Source: Daedaleopsis sinensis (Eukaryota > Basidiomycota > Agaricomycetes > Polyporales > Polyporaceae). Taken from it: DNA of 64,000 bases. How positions within the stretch are numbered: position 1 is the first letter of the stretch; each line of letters starts with the position of its first letter. The translations under genes were made by a program, and so were the position numbers. The notes under the pieces were generated by a model. The model had not been told where the DNA came from. It worked only from the letters and a program-made list of their open reading frames with translations, and did not search any database. The DNA lies in assembly GCA_033807695.1 (NCBI GenBank), contig CM066300.1, forward strand, positions 124,001 to 188,000, in the 5' to 3' direction. This document shows, one piece after another, positions 26,084 through 39,165 of the stretch.

Positions 26084-26455
26084 AGGGCTGGGCTGCTGAA
26101 TCCTTGAGGGCCGTTTCGAAATGCAGTTGACTGACGAAAAGTTGTCGAGATGCCGGTGAGTGCCGTGGCTGATGTTGATGCAACGCTAAGACTACTTACC
26201 TGCTCTTCCCTGCATCCCCCTCCTCCACTGTGTGCATAGGAGATGTCTGCAGATAGCAGATACTCTCTGCTTTGACTCTCAATGAATTAGGTGCAATGCT
26301 GAGTGTTGGATGTCGACAGCAACTTCGGGACTTCGAGCTCAACCTGACCGCATTTGGATGGCCACTACAACCCATCAGCGGCATCTCGCGGCATCTGGAC
26401 GCCTTTTCGTCAGTCGACTGCGTTTCGAGACGGCCCTCGAGAATTGAGCAGCCCT
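26084..26455. repeat. Imperfect inverted repeat, about 70-base arms
   Basis: The left arm 26084-26156 and the right arm 26389-26455 are reverse complements with scattered mismatches. Both share the blocks GAGGGCCGT, GACTGACGAAAAG and AGATGCCG. The spacer is about 230 bases with no coding signal. It could be a small non-autonomous element (MITE-like) or a locally inverted duplication. I could not define a target-site duplication. Confidence 0.6.
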
Positions 26456-28152
26456 TGTGGTTTCGAGTCAGGGACCCTAACGGGAAGTGAGTTGGCGTAC
26501 ACAGCCCATGAGAGAAGAGAATAATACCGAGCTCTAGCCACCCAGCGGTCCAGCCGTACTTCCCTGAAATCTGGAACCTGCAGTATCGAACGTGAACAAT
26601 CAGCCGCATGCGATTGGTAGATTGCACGCCGTAAGGCAAGCATGCGGTTACGAGAAAATTGGTGAGAATAGACGTACCATCTTTTCTCACTTTCAAACAA
26701 GGTTGGCAGAGTGTCGGAGTGGGGATCCGACCGGGGAGCTCTCACTGTCGGCGAATACTGAGACGACCGACGTCATGAGAATACAGTTCGTCGTCTCCCG
26801 TGAGGTCAAGGAGACGAAGTATGCGGTGATTGGCCAAGGACGAGAGCATGGAGCAAGCTAGAGGGGTATGTCAAGCTCTCAGCTCTCGCATACTATGATA
26901 CACTACGAATCAAATTTGTTTACTACGTGAAAGGACGAGCATGAGCATGTGTCCACCGGGGAGTTGGAAACGAGACACACCTGCGAAGTCGAACTTGAAC
27001 GTGGGGTCGGTTGAAAGCGAAGACGACGGCTCGGAGTCTGAGTCCAAGGAATCACAGTCGTATGTCCAGTCTAAACGACTGGATGGTGCCGGAGAGTGAG
27101 TGTTTGTAGATAGCTCTGGGGTTCGCGGATGGTAACCGAGGCTTCGTAACCAGAATCCGTGTCCGCATGATAGTTCAGAGGCAAACATAGATTGCACCGA
27201 AGTAGTGTTCGATATAACTGGCCTCATGTATACGAGCTTGCCATCGCAGTAAACCAAACACGACCCCGATCTCTTCCACATAGACAATACTTAGCACGAA
27301 GGTGCGAGGGTACAGGGAACAGGGGTTCGGAGACCCACTACGATGCCTCAGACCGCGAGTGACACACTGGTCCTCATCTAATCTGACGACTATGCCGACC
27401 GAAAAGCGCATCGCAAGTTCAACCAATACCCAAAAAAGAGCTCACCTGCAGCAGTGACTCGCAGAACCCCACTAAGTCTGTATGATCGCACGAGTCCAAG
27501 GCCAAACAGTATCATGTTGCTGGAGCCTAGTAGAGGAAATTGCGACGTGTGTAGAGGCACACTCCTGTCGAGCACTGAGACAGCAACGAGGACTGAGGGA
27601 TTTATGGCATCAATCATATCAGAGTCGGCCAGAAGGAAGCCAGCCTAAGCACAGTAAGTTAGGGAATAGAATCTCGACAAGTCGTAGCGGAGAGCAACAG
27701 ATCTAGAAAACGTTTGCTGAAGGCTGATACGAGCGGAGCTCAATGTAATGATAGCCGATTCAGTCTCCGATTACGGCGATCAAACTGTAGAACGGTCATT
27801 AAACACTTGTTACTGCCGAGAAGTGCCGATTGCGTATGCTACTAGCTAGGCATCGCTGCTAGTAGGAAGACCTGGCTATCGAGGCTGACTGACACGTCGG
27901 AAACCATGTCACTAGTAGAGGTACCTCATTTGCCATAATCAACTCGCCGGCGAACGTCCGAGACCTTCAATATCAATAAATGCATACAATTCTAACCCAC
28001 ACGAGCCCCGTCAACAGAGGCTTGGGACCTGACAACTAACACGTCCTAGTATACAACCCTTGCATCTAAACAGCTATGAAACGTCGCGCCCATGTCTTTG
28101 AGCGGACTGTCAACCGTGCATATCCGTAACGCGGCTATGCGGCAGAGTGGAC

Positions 28153-29835
<1,683 letters not shown>

Positions 29836-29924
29836 CGCGTGCAGCTGAGACTGAAAGAGGTCGAGGTGCGACTGCGAGTATACTCGAGGTTGAGTACTGC
29901 CGCTCCCTCTCGCTCTCGCCGCGA

Positions 29925-29931
29925 TTTTATA
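29925..29931 (-). promoter_or_regulatory. TATA box of MnP copy 2
   Basis: TATAAAA on the minus strand, about 90 bases upstream of the ATG at 29835, matching the spacing in the twin gene. Confidence 0.65.
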
Positions 29932-30224
29932 CCTCGCGCCTAGCACGACTTCCCCCAATCCAATCTACAGCTCGCGCGGATGACTGCCATACGCGCCTCA
30001 AGCTCGTGCGGAACTCGAGCTCTCGCCCGTTACGTCGCCGTGGAACCAGGAACACAATGCGGAAGACGAGCCATGGGTCACCGAGTGAATGCCGGGGTCG
30101 TCGCAAGCCGCGTCCCGGGGCTCGAACGAGGGAAGAAAAGGCCAGGCGGTCGCATGGATAACGGTAGGACAGGAAAATGCGCACCATGCACCATGCAGAC
30201 AACGTCGGGAGCGCGCAGAGCGTG

Positions 30225-30231
30225 TGCGCGC
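30225..30231 (+). promoter_or_regulatory. Metal-response-like element (TGCRCNC) upstream of MnP2
   Basis: TGCGCGC, about 390 bases upstream of the start codon, aligned with the element at 25389 in the other promoter. A further match (TGCGCAC) lies at 30178-30184. The role is inferred from the consensus only. Confidence 0.3.
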
Positions 30232-33200
30232 GACCGAAACCATGGGCGCGGTAAGTCATCCCACTGCTGCGTTTGGGTGTAGGCGGCCGCCTCCACTGAT
30301 TGACATGGACGGTGCAGGATCGACGAGGGGGTATCCACATAGACAGCAGGCTCGCACGGGCAGCGACAGGGTTTTGGTAAGTGTTCACTCGGGCATGGGC
30401 GGTATGGGAAAATCGGAACGGGTCAACTTCGACATGGAGTCGACGGGGAACTTGCGGGGTCGCTCTTGAGTAGCGTCGGGAATGTCTCCTAAACACCCGC
30501 CAGACATGAGTTATATATCCCGTACTCGAGTGCGCGTGGACGTACGTCGGTTAGGTGCGTCGTTGGAGACTAGTGGAGCCTGCGCAGTCCGCCACTACTG
30601 CGGACGAGGAAACTTCTGTAGATGGGAATGGTAACGGTACTGTGTATTGTCCTCTTGGAGCAGCTGTTTGGATCCTCTTGTGGGAGGTTTAACAGCCATG
30701 ATAGGCAAACGTGCTCGCCATGAGAATACCAAGCGTACCGACCGTGTGCCTGGGAACCACAACGACGCAGCGCGGTGTGTCGAGGGTAACTAATTCCTTG
30801 AATTGGTCTCAGGAGCCTCAAGTCAGTATACAGAGGAGACTTCCGGGTGATTCGTGTCTCGTTGAAAGGATGTCCTTGCCAATACTGCCGGAGGTGAATG
30901 GGTGTTGTGGTTTCAAGAGGATAGGGCAGGGCGATACATTGAATTCACTCCAGGGCAATAGGATGGAGACTTCTATAAGAGGTCATCCATGTTTGACAAG
31001 TGCAGTCCTTACGATGCAGGACTAGCTTTTGTGCTGGGTCGGGTGTCATCTGTTGGCATCGCCACGGTTCAGCGTGAATTGTAATAGGTGCGCAGAGAGT
31101 GAGGATACTTACGTGGCACTGAAACTTCCAGGAGCAATTCCATGAACTACGATTGGTCTAACGGCTCATCACTAGAAATTGCGAGCGAAGGTTACCATGA
31201 GGTACAGCTAGCTCTGGTAGAAAGTACGCTCTCACCGGGCTTTCGTAGATGAGACGGTCAGGATTTCGAAGACGCGTTCGGGGAGGATTCCCATAGTCGG
31301 TGAGAGTCGAAGTCGTGACGGGTACAATACCCACCGACATGGAGGCGGTCCTCTCACACTTCACAGTCAAACCACCGCGTATGTCCGAGGCTTGGCCTGT
31401 TAGCAGATCACTGTGCCAATACATCCGACGTTGAAAGGATAGTGGATGGAGAACGTCTCGGCATATACTATGATAGAGCGCCGCTGAATCATTTAATTGC
31501 GACACGAGGCGCTGTCAATATCACTTTTGGTCAAAATATTGTGCCCGGAGGTCAGGACGTCCCCAGACGTTGACTATAGTTTGAGAATAACATACAATTT
31601 GTGCTGGATTTGGATGATCGGAGCACCACATGATGGCTGTAGCATAGAGTTTGGTGAGAGAATGTGAAGCAAGCGGCGGAGTCGGACTCACCTCCCGAGC
31701 GCGACTACAGCAGTCTGCGTATCATCTACACCATAATAGGTGTCCGATGCTCAGAGACTGATTGAATATCTCCCTTGATTCGGTGGCATACAAAAGCATG
31801 CATACCAAGCTGAAGCGTTTCAGGAATATAAACTTGAAGTCCATCCGACATTTCATGGGCGTGATCTTGCTTATAATTGACAGCCGCCTTGTCACCAACG
31901 AGCTCGGAAGCCCACCAGCCTAGAAACCCCGTTGACATATCTTGCAATGAGGCAGCCGTCCGATTCGGGTGTACACCAGTGGTTGCTTGGCAACTCTGTT
32001 TAGTGCTTGAAGTTGCCAATTTTCATAAGTACCCGGCAGCGAGAGCTTCACGTACCTATGATTATGTGCGGTGTTCGAGGCATAAGTCCGATGTGGAGTG
32101 CCGGTGCTCTCGCTAGGAATTCAGCTTTCTGTCGATCGCTGAGCCTCGCGAGTCCGAGTCGACGTTGTGGGCGAGTCGGACCAAGTTACTGGTCTACTAC
32201 TGGTTGCAAGTGCGGGAATGGGAAGCTCAACTATTATGCTTTATTTGGCTTGTGGCTGAGGTTGTCTGAGCGCTCGCTCGGAAGCCGTCACAGTACTTTA
32301 CTTCAAGACCACAATCATTACCTTCGCACAAGCCTGTCGTTCTGTCTGTCAAGTCGCGATTAATATGTGCTTATCCCAAAGTCCGAGTGAGTCTCTTCAA
32401 TAATTAATAAGCATTAATGCTGAACATTCTCAAAGAGGAGCGAACCTTGTAGTGACCCCGCCCATTCCCTGCCTCCATCCGCCGGGGGCCGAGTCCGTTT
32501 GGAGCGGCGGCCAAGAAGCCTGAGATGGAGAAGCAACGAAGTTATGGCTCTGAAGCTCGCATGCTTCATGTCTTCGTCTGGGAAGGGTCTAGTACCTCTG
32601 GGGCCCGTAGAGACCTCCGAGAGTCAAGAGCTTGAGCCTCGAGACTTGCCGGCGGTATCGGTATCTGCTGCCACAACGAAGTGTCTCAGCGTCGTCAACG
32701 CGAGGGAGGCTGGACCAAAGGCACGACCCCAGGAATGGGTGCGTCCTTGTGGTCGTTGTGCGCAAAGTCTCACAACTGATCGTCTCACAACTGATCGTCG
32801 TCAACTTTGCGTGGACTAGTCGCTCGGGCCCGGCGCCCATGAGAGTGAACTGTCCACCTGCGCTTGATAACGCACGTATGATTACTTGCTTGTCTATCAG
32901 CATGCTTCCAGGACACTGTCGCATCGCGTTCAAGCTCCTGCCAGCTGGTCATGACCACCAAAGCGTCGGACGAATACCAGGCACCGGTACTGACATAGCC
33001 GAGATTGGCTGGGAGTCTCGACGGGGCCCTTCTCTGGCCAGTATTCCAAGCCACTGGCACTGGTGGCGAGCTCTCCGACTTCATTGAGGTAAGTAGGTCA
33101 TGTACGCACTCTTTGTGTCTCGTATGCTCACTCCCTATTAATACTTACACTAGTGAGTCGTATTTCGGCGGGACGAACGATTACGAAAGGTCAGAGTTCA

Positions 33201-33531
33201 TGTTCCCCGGTTTGAAAGTGTCTGCTTAGGGGAGACCAAAGGCGAGTCTCAAGAACATGATCTCTCTTTTAAATGATCATGAGCATGCTAAGCAGTCGCC
33301 TCAGCCAAGGACCTCTGATTATAAGATCTCAAAGTTTCGCGCGAGTCTTTAGATCTATCACCCTTGCAGCTACATAGAAGTCATTTTCTGTGAGCTTGCC
33401 TGATACTTAATATGTTACTGTTTACGTTCCACTTCCGACTTGAGTTGAGCCACAACGGCTTTGCTAGTTCGGCAAAAGGTAATGGACTCAGCTATGAGCG
33501 TTTTATTCCGCACTAAGCAAACTAATCTATC

Positions 33532-33613
33532 TCTCTGTTAGTATATCGGTTAGTACACGCGCCTGTCACTTTTCAGTGCGCGCGAAAGCGGGGTTCGACT
33601 CCCCGACAGAGAG
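33532..33613 (+). tRNA. tRNA-Asp (anticodon GTC) with a short intron
   Basis: The acceptor arms TCTCTGT (33532-33538) and ACAGAGA (33606-33612) pair fully. The D stem is GTAT/GTAC. The T arm has five pairs around TTCGACT. The anticodon stem CGCGC (33558-33562) leads to the loop CTGTCA with anticodon GTC at 33565-33567. Between position 37 and the 3' stem GCGCG there are about 10 extra bases (33569-33578). This is the normal place for a nuclear tRNA intron. Removing them leaves a 72-nt tRNA without CCA. An 8-nt intron is possible with a different stem register. Confidence 0.9.
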
Positions 33614-33923
33614 CTCAACATTGTTTTACCCATTCTGCCAGCAGCAACCGAATACACACATCATTATGGCTGCTAATAGCATTTAATGCATTAGGATCGA
33701 GAGGACTGCAGTGGCCGTCTGCCAGTGGAAGAGGATTGTACATGTACAGAGCGTACAGTCGCGAAGCAGACACGACTCGGAGCATGGTACAATACTTATT
33801 CTGGTATTCAGTGAAATGGATCGGGAAGGCAGAGGGATAGATTAGTGGACCAGGGAGGGCAGAGAGATATATCAAGCAGCGAAATGCATCACCCGCAGGA
33901 ACGAACGTGAACACCGCTCTCGC
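33614..33923. other. Short gap between tRNA-Asp and PARP
   Basis: These 310 bases hold the 3' flank of the tRNA and the 3' end of the PARP gene. I see nothing else. Confidence 0.5.
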
Positions 33924-36900
33924 TCACTGCATCTTCACCATGAGCAGGTACCGCAGCCGGATCTGCGACGCGTCGTACACGATGTACTGTCCGATCCCCA
34001 ACCCCCACGCAAGTCAGCGCTCGAACTCGTCTACGGGCCAGAAGGAAGCAGCGCGCACCTCGTTGTACTGCAGGCCCAGCCGCTGGTCCGCGACGTTCTT
34101 GCCGGGGCCCTTGGGCATGTGGCACCCGCGCAGCTCGGGGTGGTCGAGCGCCGCGCCCGCGTCCTGCCACTCGGCGGGCTGCGTACGCCCCAGGCCCTTC
34201 GTCGACCTGTCCAAGTCCAAGTTCAGCACGGAAAGGAGAAAGCGGGCGGGGACGCAGGACGGGCAAGGGGGACTCACAGCGCGCGGGCCTTCTTGCAGTC
34301 CTGGTCGGCGTTGTAGTTGGCGCCGTATTGCTCGTAGAACGGCTTCGCGACGACCTCGCACAGGAGGAGCAGGCCGGTGTTGTCGCTCAGGCTGACAACG
34401 CGGCGGCGGTGTGTGAGCTTCTGCAACGTGCGGGGATGAGGCCGGAGGGTGCGACTCACTATGCGTGGCAGTAGTTGGCGGACTTGGACATCATCTGGAA
34501 CGCGTATGTCTGTCAGTACAGGTGCACGCGAGACCGGCAGGGAGTGACACTGACATCTGCAAAGTACACTCCCTTGCCGAACATGTACCCAGTCACGGGT
34601 GCTGCAAGCGATCGTCAGCGAGGGCCTCAAGACACACAGCTCATCCACGCACCTTCCGGCGGCGCGATCCGCAACCCCTGCTTCAAGATGCCCGCAAAGT
34701 TCGTCGTCCGCGACCCGTGCCACAACAACAGACGCTCCCCGTCCTTCGCGCCCGCAAAGCCGCTGTCGTTCCACGCCTTCGTCTCGAACTCGCGCTCGAC
34801 CCTGAACGCCTGCAGGACCTCGACGCCGTAGTGCCTGTGCGTCTCCCCGTGCGTCTCGCGCGTGTACCGCTCGAGCGCGCCGAACTCCGTGCTCCCGCGC
34901 GCGACCGGGTCCATCTTCGTCAGCGCGAGGGACGCAAAGTGCGCGTCGAGCGGGTTCAGGGCGTGGCCTGAGGCGTCGCGTGGGGTCGCGGACGCGATCA
35001 GCTTCGACGCGACCTCCATGTCCCCGAGGGCGTCGACGAGGTCGAGCTCCTTCTTGAGCCGTTCGAGGTTGTCGATCACGGTGGGACGCCCGCGGCCGAA
35101 GACGTGCGGGATGATGCTGGGGAAAAACAAAGGTGAGCGAAGATATTCGGACAGAGAGTGTGGTGCATGAACTCACGAGTAGTAACGGCTCGTGAGCGAC
35201 TCGGCCGCTTTCTGGAACCCGCCGTGCGACTGTGCGACGTCGCCGGTGGGTTGTCCGATGACCTCGGACAGGGCCTTGAGAGCCGCAAAGCCGTTCAGGA
35301 TGGTCGACTTGGCGAGTTTCCCTGCGGCGCGGTCAGTATTGGCGGTCAAGACAAATGAAAGAGAGCGCACCTAGCGGTAGTTTATTCGCATCATAGTTCA
35401 TGGACGAGAGATGTGCGTCGATCATCCTACGCGAGATGTGAGCGCATGAACGCGTTTGACTGCGTACGATTGCACTCACGAAGCATTGAAGATCAGCCTG
35501 CAGAGAAGCTGGATCTCCGGAGCCAAGGTAGATTCAGGGATCTTCTCCTCCTCCTTCTGTGACGAGGATGCCTTCGCGTCCTCTTTCTCGTCGTCCTCGT
35601 CGTCATAGGAACGCTCGAGCCAGACGTATTTTTCTGTAAACAGGTCAATAAATCGACTACATTGCTAGGAGTTGCTTGGGCTCCCGCATTAGATATCAAT
35701 ACGCACCTTTCTTCTGCGCCATGCCGACGCGCTTCTCCCAGTCAGTGAGAGTCTTGGACTTGAACTGTTTCTTAAATTCCTCGACGGCTCTGGAGGGTGC
35801 CCAAGGTCCCTGCACAGCGCATGCGCTATCAGGAAGTCGTACGGTTGGCGAGTCCGAGCAAGCCTTACCTTCACCTGGCTCTTGCCCGGCTCCCCAACGC
35901 GCCCCCAACGGGTGAACAGAACACAGGCGTTCTCATTACCGATGGGATGGAGGAGCTGCAAGACGTAGTACCTGAATGCGGTCCTAGTGAGCAACTCCCG
36001 ACAAGTGGTTTGCAACATATGGAGCGCACTTGTTTGCATTTTTGCCGATCTCGGTCTGGTTGAGCATCGCATCCCATACGGCCTCGGGCGTAACGAGCAC
36101 CTGGTGAGTGTCGACTTTGCCCGAGTGCTCATCCACAGGAGCTGCGCCGCGCTTGAGGATGGTGACCTGCTCGCCACGAATCTGTTAGCATGCGTCTACA
36201 TACGGTGCATGCTTGATCCGTGGGTACGCTCGTCGTGAAACCCGACTGGACTTGGACGCTTGCACAACCCGACGTCGACGAGGACTCACCATTTTCTGCG
36301 GGAGATCAGCGACGTCCTTCGCCTTGCCCGCCTTCTTGCTCGCGGGCTTCTTCTTGTCAGCGACCTTTGTGTCGTCCTCATCGTCGTCATCCTGCGCGTC
36401 GTCACCATCCATGTCCGCGTCCACATCCGCGTCCGCAGCCTTCTTCCCCTTGCCTTTACCCTTCGCGGGTTTCGCGGCCTTCGCGGGGGCAGCGCCCTTA
36501 GTCGTCTTGGCCTTCTTCGCGGCGGGCTTCTCCACCTCCTCGTCCGAATCTGCGTCCGCGTCCGCGTCCTCAGCCTTCTTCCCTTTCCCTTTGCCCTTCG
36601 CAGGCTTAGCGGGGGCAGCACCCTTGGTCGTCTTCGCCTTCTTGGCGGCAGGCTTCTTCACCACTACGTCCTCCTCCTCGTCCTCCTCCTCAACATCGTC
36701 TAGCTCCCCATCTTCCTCATCCTCCTCGTCAGACTCCTCGCGCGCACGCTTGCCTTTGGCTTTGACCTTCCCGTTCGCGGGGGCCTTCGCCTTCGCAGCG
36801 GTCTTCTTCGGGGCAGGATTCGGCGCGGCCGTTCCTGCAGCGACGGCGGCAACCTGGACGGCCTTGGCAGACGGGGCGCGCGAACGCGCACTGGCCCGCG

Positions 36901-36961
36901 TCGGCGCGGCCTTGACGTCCGTGCCATCCGCGGCGGTCGCAGCCTTCTTCCTCGGAGGCAT
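33924..36961 (-). CDS. Poly(ADP-ribose) polymerase
   Basis: This is a nuclear enzyme that transfers ADP-ribose from NAD+ to proteins at DNA breaks. The first 225 or so residues (MPPRKKAATAADG onward) are lysine- and alanine-rich with acidic runs and a duplicated block (KPAAKKAKTTKGAAPAK twice). There are no zinc fingers. A WGR domain follows (VLFTRWGRVGEPG), then the helical regulatory domain (KLAKSTILNGFAALKALSEV) and the catalytic domain. The H-Y-E triad is present: LLWHGSRTTNF, FGKGVYFADMMSKSANYCH and NE/YIVYD, the last split by an intron. The stop after LLMVKMQ is at 33924. I count about nine introns. The layout fits fungal PARP1-like enzymes. Confidence 0.92.
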
Positions 36962-38253
36962 CTTCAGTCTGGGCGAGTTCAGTTCTGGTGTGAGCTCTTT
37001 GGGGCTCGCGCACACAGTTTGAAAGGATCTTACAAGTATTATTCAGATGGGGCACGTTCTCCGTATGTTTCCGCGCGTTGAGACGCGTCGTTCTGCGCGG
37101 GGGAGATGGTGGTAGCGGAGAGAGTTGAAAAGGGGGGACTGTGGCGGAACCCATCGTTCACTTTACGCGTGGTATAAATGAGGGCGCGCGCGCGTCTCCG
37201 GCGCGCCCTGCCCGCTTCCCACGTTCCCATGTAACCCACAGGACGCCGTGCGGCGCATCAATCCCGCCCGTATCGCCTCGGCATCTGTCCATTTGCGGCT
37301 TATCGCGCCCCCGTGGCGCACTCGGCTTCTCGGCATGGGGCGCGTGCGTCGGTGCCAGTCTTGTTTTGGACAGATATGCGCGGTCAGGTGTGCGGGGTGA
37401 GTCATGCGCAGCGTCGGGACCCACTCGATAGGATGATGAGTATGATGCGCGACGCAGCGCGGCGCGGCAATTGATAGCGGCGTTCGCATCCCACTTGTGG
37501 TCGGCTAGGGACGAAGGGGAATAAAGATTGATGTGTTGCACTTGCTCAGCAATGCTCACAATCATGCCTGTGTCGCACGTAATTCGATGTTGCGTAGGCG
37601 CAATATGCACCACTGGCATTAGTGCTCAATGAAAGTAAACAGATGTAGCTATATACATCTATGCTACGCAGTGGGATGTGTTGACCAAGAAAGGAGCGAC
37701 CATCGTGAAGCAGAGATAGCGCGCCGGCCCTCGGGGACTGTGGAAGACGGGGAGAGGGGGGTTCAACGTTCAATGAGGGCACATACATGGTTTGTGATCC
37801 GGGAGGCCTATGTTGTCTTCTATTTTCCACTCCTTGGAGGTCCTTGAAACGTATTCCAATGGGAAGGCATGATAGCTATCATGTTGTACAAGGCGGGTGG
37901 CATTCCCGGGTACATCGCGGTCTGCAACGATGCAGCAATCACGGGTACCGTGCAGTGCGCGTCGGCGAGCAGTGCCAAAATATGACAGAATCGAGAGATT
38001 CCGGCCAGCCGTTCAGGAGATATCGAGCTTTGAAGTTGCAAAGGGCAAGAATTTGGAAGAGCTGATCGTGTGGCGCCACTCGGGACGCGGCGCCCAAACG
38101 ACAAGCAGCGTGAAACGGCAGTAACATTCGAGTTGATAGAATACAATTGCTTCGTGCAAGGGTGCTGAAGGACAAGTGTATGCGAGGAGATTGTGGTGCG
38201 CACGGTCACTGGTCCAGTCCAACAAGCCAACGGACATCTACTCGTCCAGCCTC
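36962..38253. other. PARP upstream region, 1.3 kb
   Basis: There is no supported gene. The PARP promoter lies at the left end, with two ACGCGT sites. The right end is the 3' flank of the Ump1 gene. A TTCAACGTTCAA palindromic motif near 37767 resembles motifs at about 5325 and 55034. Confidence 0.5.
37083..37170. promoter_or_regulatory. Pair of ACGCGT (MCB-like) sites upstream of PARP
   Basis: ACGCGT occurs at 37083-37088 and 37165-37170, about 120 and 200 bases before the PARP start codon. In ascomycete yeasts this hexamer is the MBF site of S-phase and DNA-repair genes. Use of the same code here is inference. Confidence 0.35.
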
Positions 38254-38906
38254 TCACATGCGCAGCTTCTTCTCCATGTCCGCGTGGATGTCGAGAGGTT
38301 GTGCCGTCGCCGACGCTGTCATCTCATCCATCAGCACGACGATCAGGGACATAACAATGATCTGCACGGGTACACACCTGGTGTCATGAAGTCTGCGCAT
38401 TCCAACGTCTCATCCCGGCCCATGAGGATGTCGAGGTGGAGGTTTGACTGAGGGAGTATGGGCATGTGCGGGTTCTGTGGCATGCAACCCCCGGATTGGC
38501 GAATGTTCGGGCTGCAGCAGCTGAGTACGCACCTGACTCACGAGCTTCCTCTCCATCAGTGTCCGCATGGGCATGTGAAGCCCGAAGAGTTGTCGCTGCA
38601 TCTGCAGCTTGAGGTTGTCCTGCGTAGCCTCCCACTGCGAGCGATACGATTGTTGACTATAGCTCAACGAATGGATAAAGACAGCGTAGACGTACGTTCT
38701 CCAGCCGTCCCCTAATATTGCTCGTCGATGTCACCTCTGCGGCGAGACTCCGGGGGCCGTACTTGAAGGTGTCATGAAGGCCGAAGCTGTTGCTCGTTTC
38801 CTCGACCGTTGCAGCCTTATTCTCCCGAGTGGGAACGATGCGGAGGGAGTCCTGTAGTGCGAAAGTTAGTCTACGCTAGTCGTGCAAACGCAACAATCCT
38901 TACCAT
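38254..38906 (-). CDS. UMP1: Proteasome maturation factor Ump1/POMP
   Basis: Ump1 is a chaperone that helps two half-proteasomes join and is then degraded. Splicing gives a protein of about 140 residues: M, then DSLRIVPTREN, NSFGLHDTFKYGPRSLAAEV, WEATQDNLKLQMQRQLFGLH, MPMRTLMERKLVSQ, NPHMPILPQSNLHLDIL, MGRDETLE and a final DIHADMEKKLRM. These are the conserved blocks of the family along its whole length. The first exon is only the start codon: ATG at 38906-38904 is followed directly by a GTAAGG donor, and GACTCC (Asp-Ser) follows the acceptor. Four introns in all. The gene is divergent from the ABC transporter with 259 bases between the two ATGs. Confidence 0.92.
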
Positions 38907-39165
38907 GTTGAGTTCGTGAGACAGTGAGGTAGGAGGAGAAGGAGGAGGTAGGGCAGACGCCCTAGCAGGACGCGTTTACTGGACGCGTCAGTGACTACCG
39001 TATATGGTAACCGCACATGTCACGAATTACGGGCGTCTACCTACTCCTCCGCTTCCTCTTCTACCATCACCATCTGGGCCTTGGATTGATCTTACGCTCT
39101 GCTTCATCTTTCTGCTGCGAAAAATACTATCTACTTGCTTCCTTATCGAGTCTGCAACGACCACA
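38907..39165. promoter_or_regulatory. Shared bidirectional promoter of Ump1 and the ABC gene
   Basis: These 259 bases separate two divergent start codons. ACGCGT occurs twice, at 38970-38975 and 38983-38988, each within a GGACGCGT repeat. The same hexamer pair lies upstream of PARP. Co-regulation is possible but not shown. Confidence 0.4.

Larger units (their letters stand above)
25007..28152. other. MnP1 promoter and intergenic DNA, 3.1 kb
   Basis: The first 500 bases are the promoter of MnP copy 1 and resemble 29940-30340 upstream of copy 2. Beyond that I see no supported gene. An imperfect inverted repeat lies at 26084-26455. Open frames at 26196-26745 and 26910-27287 (minus) have no recognisable motif. 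The last part is the 3' flank of MnP copy 2. Confidence 0.5.
29836..33531. other. MnP2 promoter and gene-poor DNA, 3.7 kb
   Basis: Bases 29836-30400 are the MnP copy 2 promoter, related to that of copy 1. Further on are minus-strand open frames at 31158-31505 and 31726-32019. They could be exons of an unknown gene, but I cannot join them with good splice sites. Around 32.5-33.1 kb both strands are open in short pieces. I name no gene here. Confidence 0.45.

Noticed and set aside
31158..32019. Two minus-strand frames that could be exons of one gene
   Set aside because: They read smoothly but I could not connect them with consistent phase or recognise a family, so they are only mentioned in the gap description.
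36213..37022. 269-codon plus-strand frame over the PARP N-terminus
   Set aside because: It is the antisense shadow of the lysine/alanine/aspartate-rich tail and reads as serine/alanine/phenylalanine runs.
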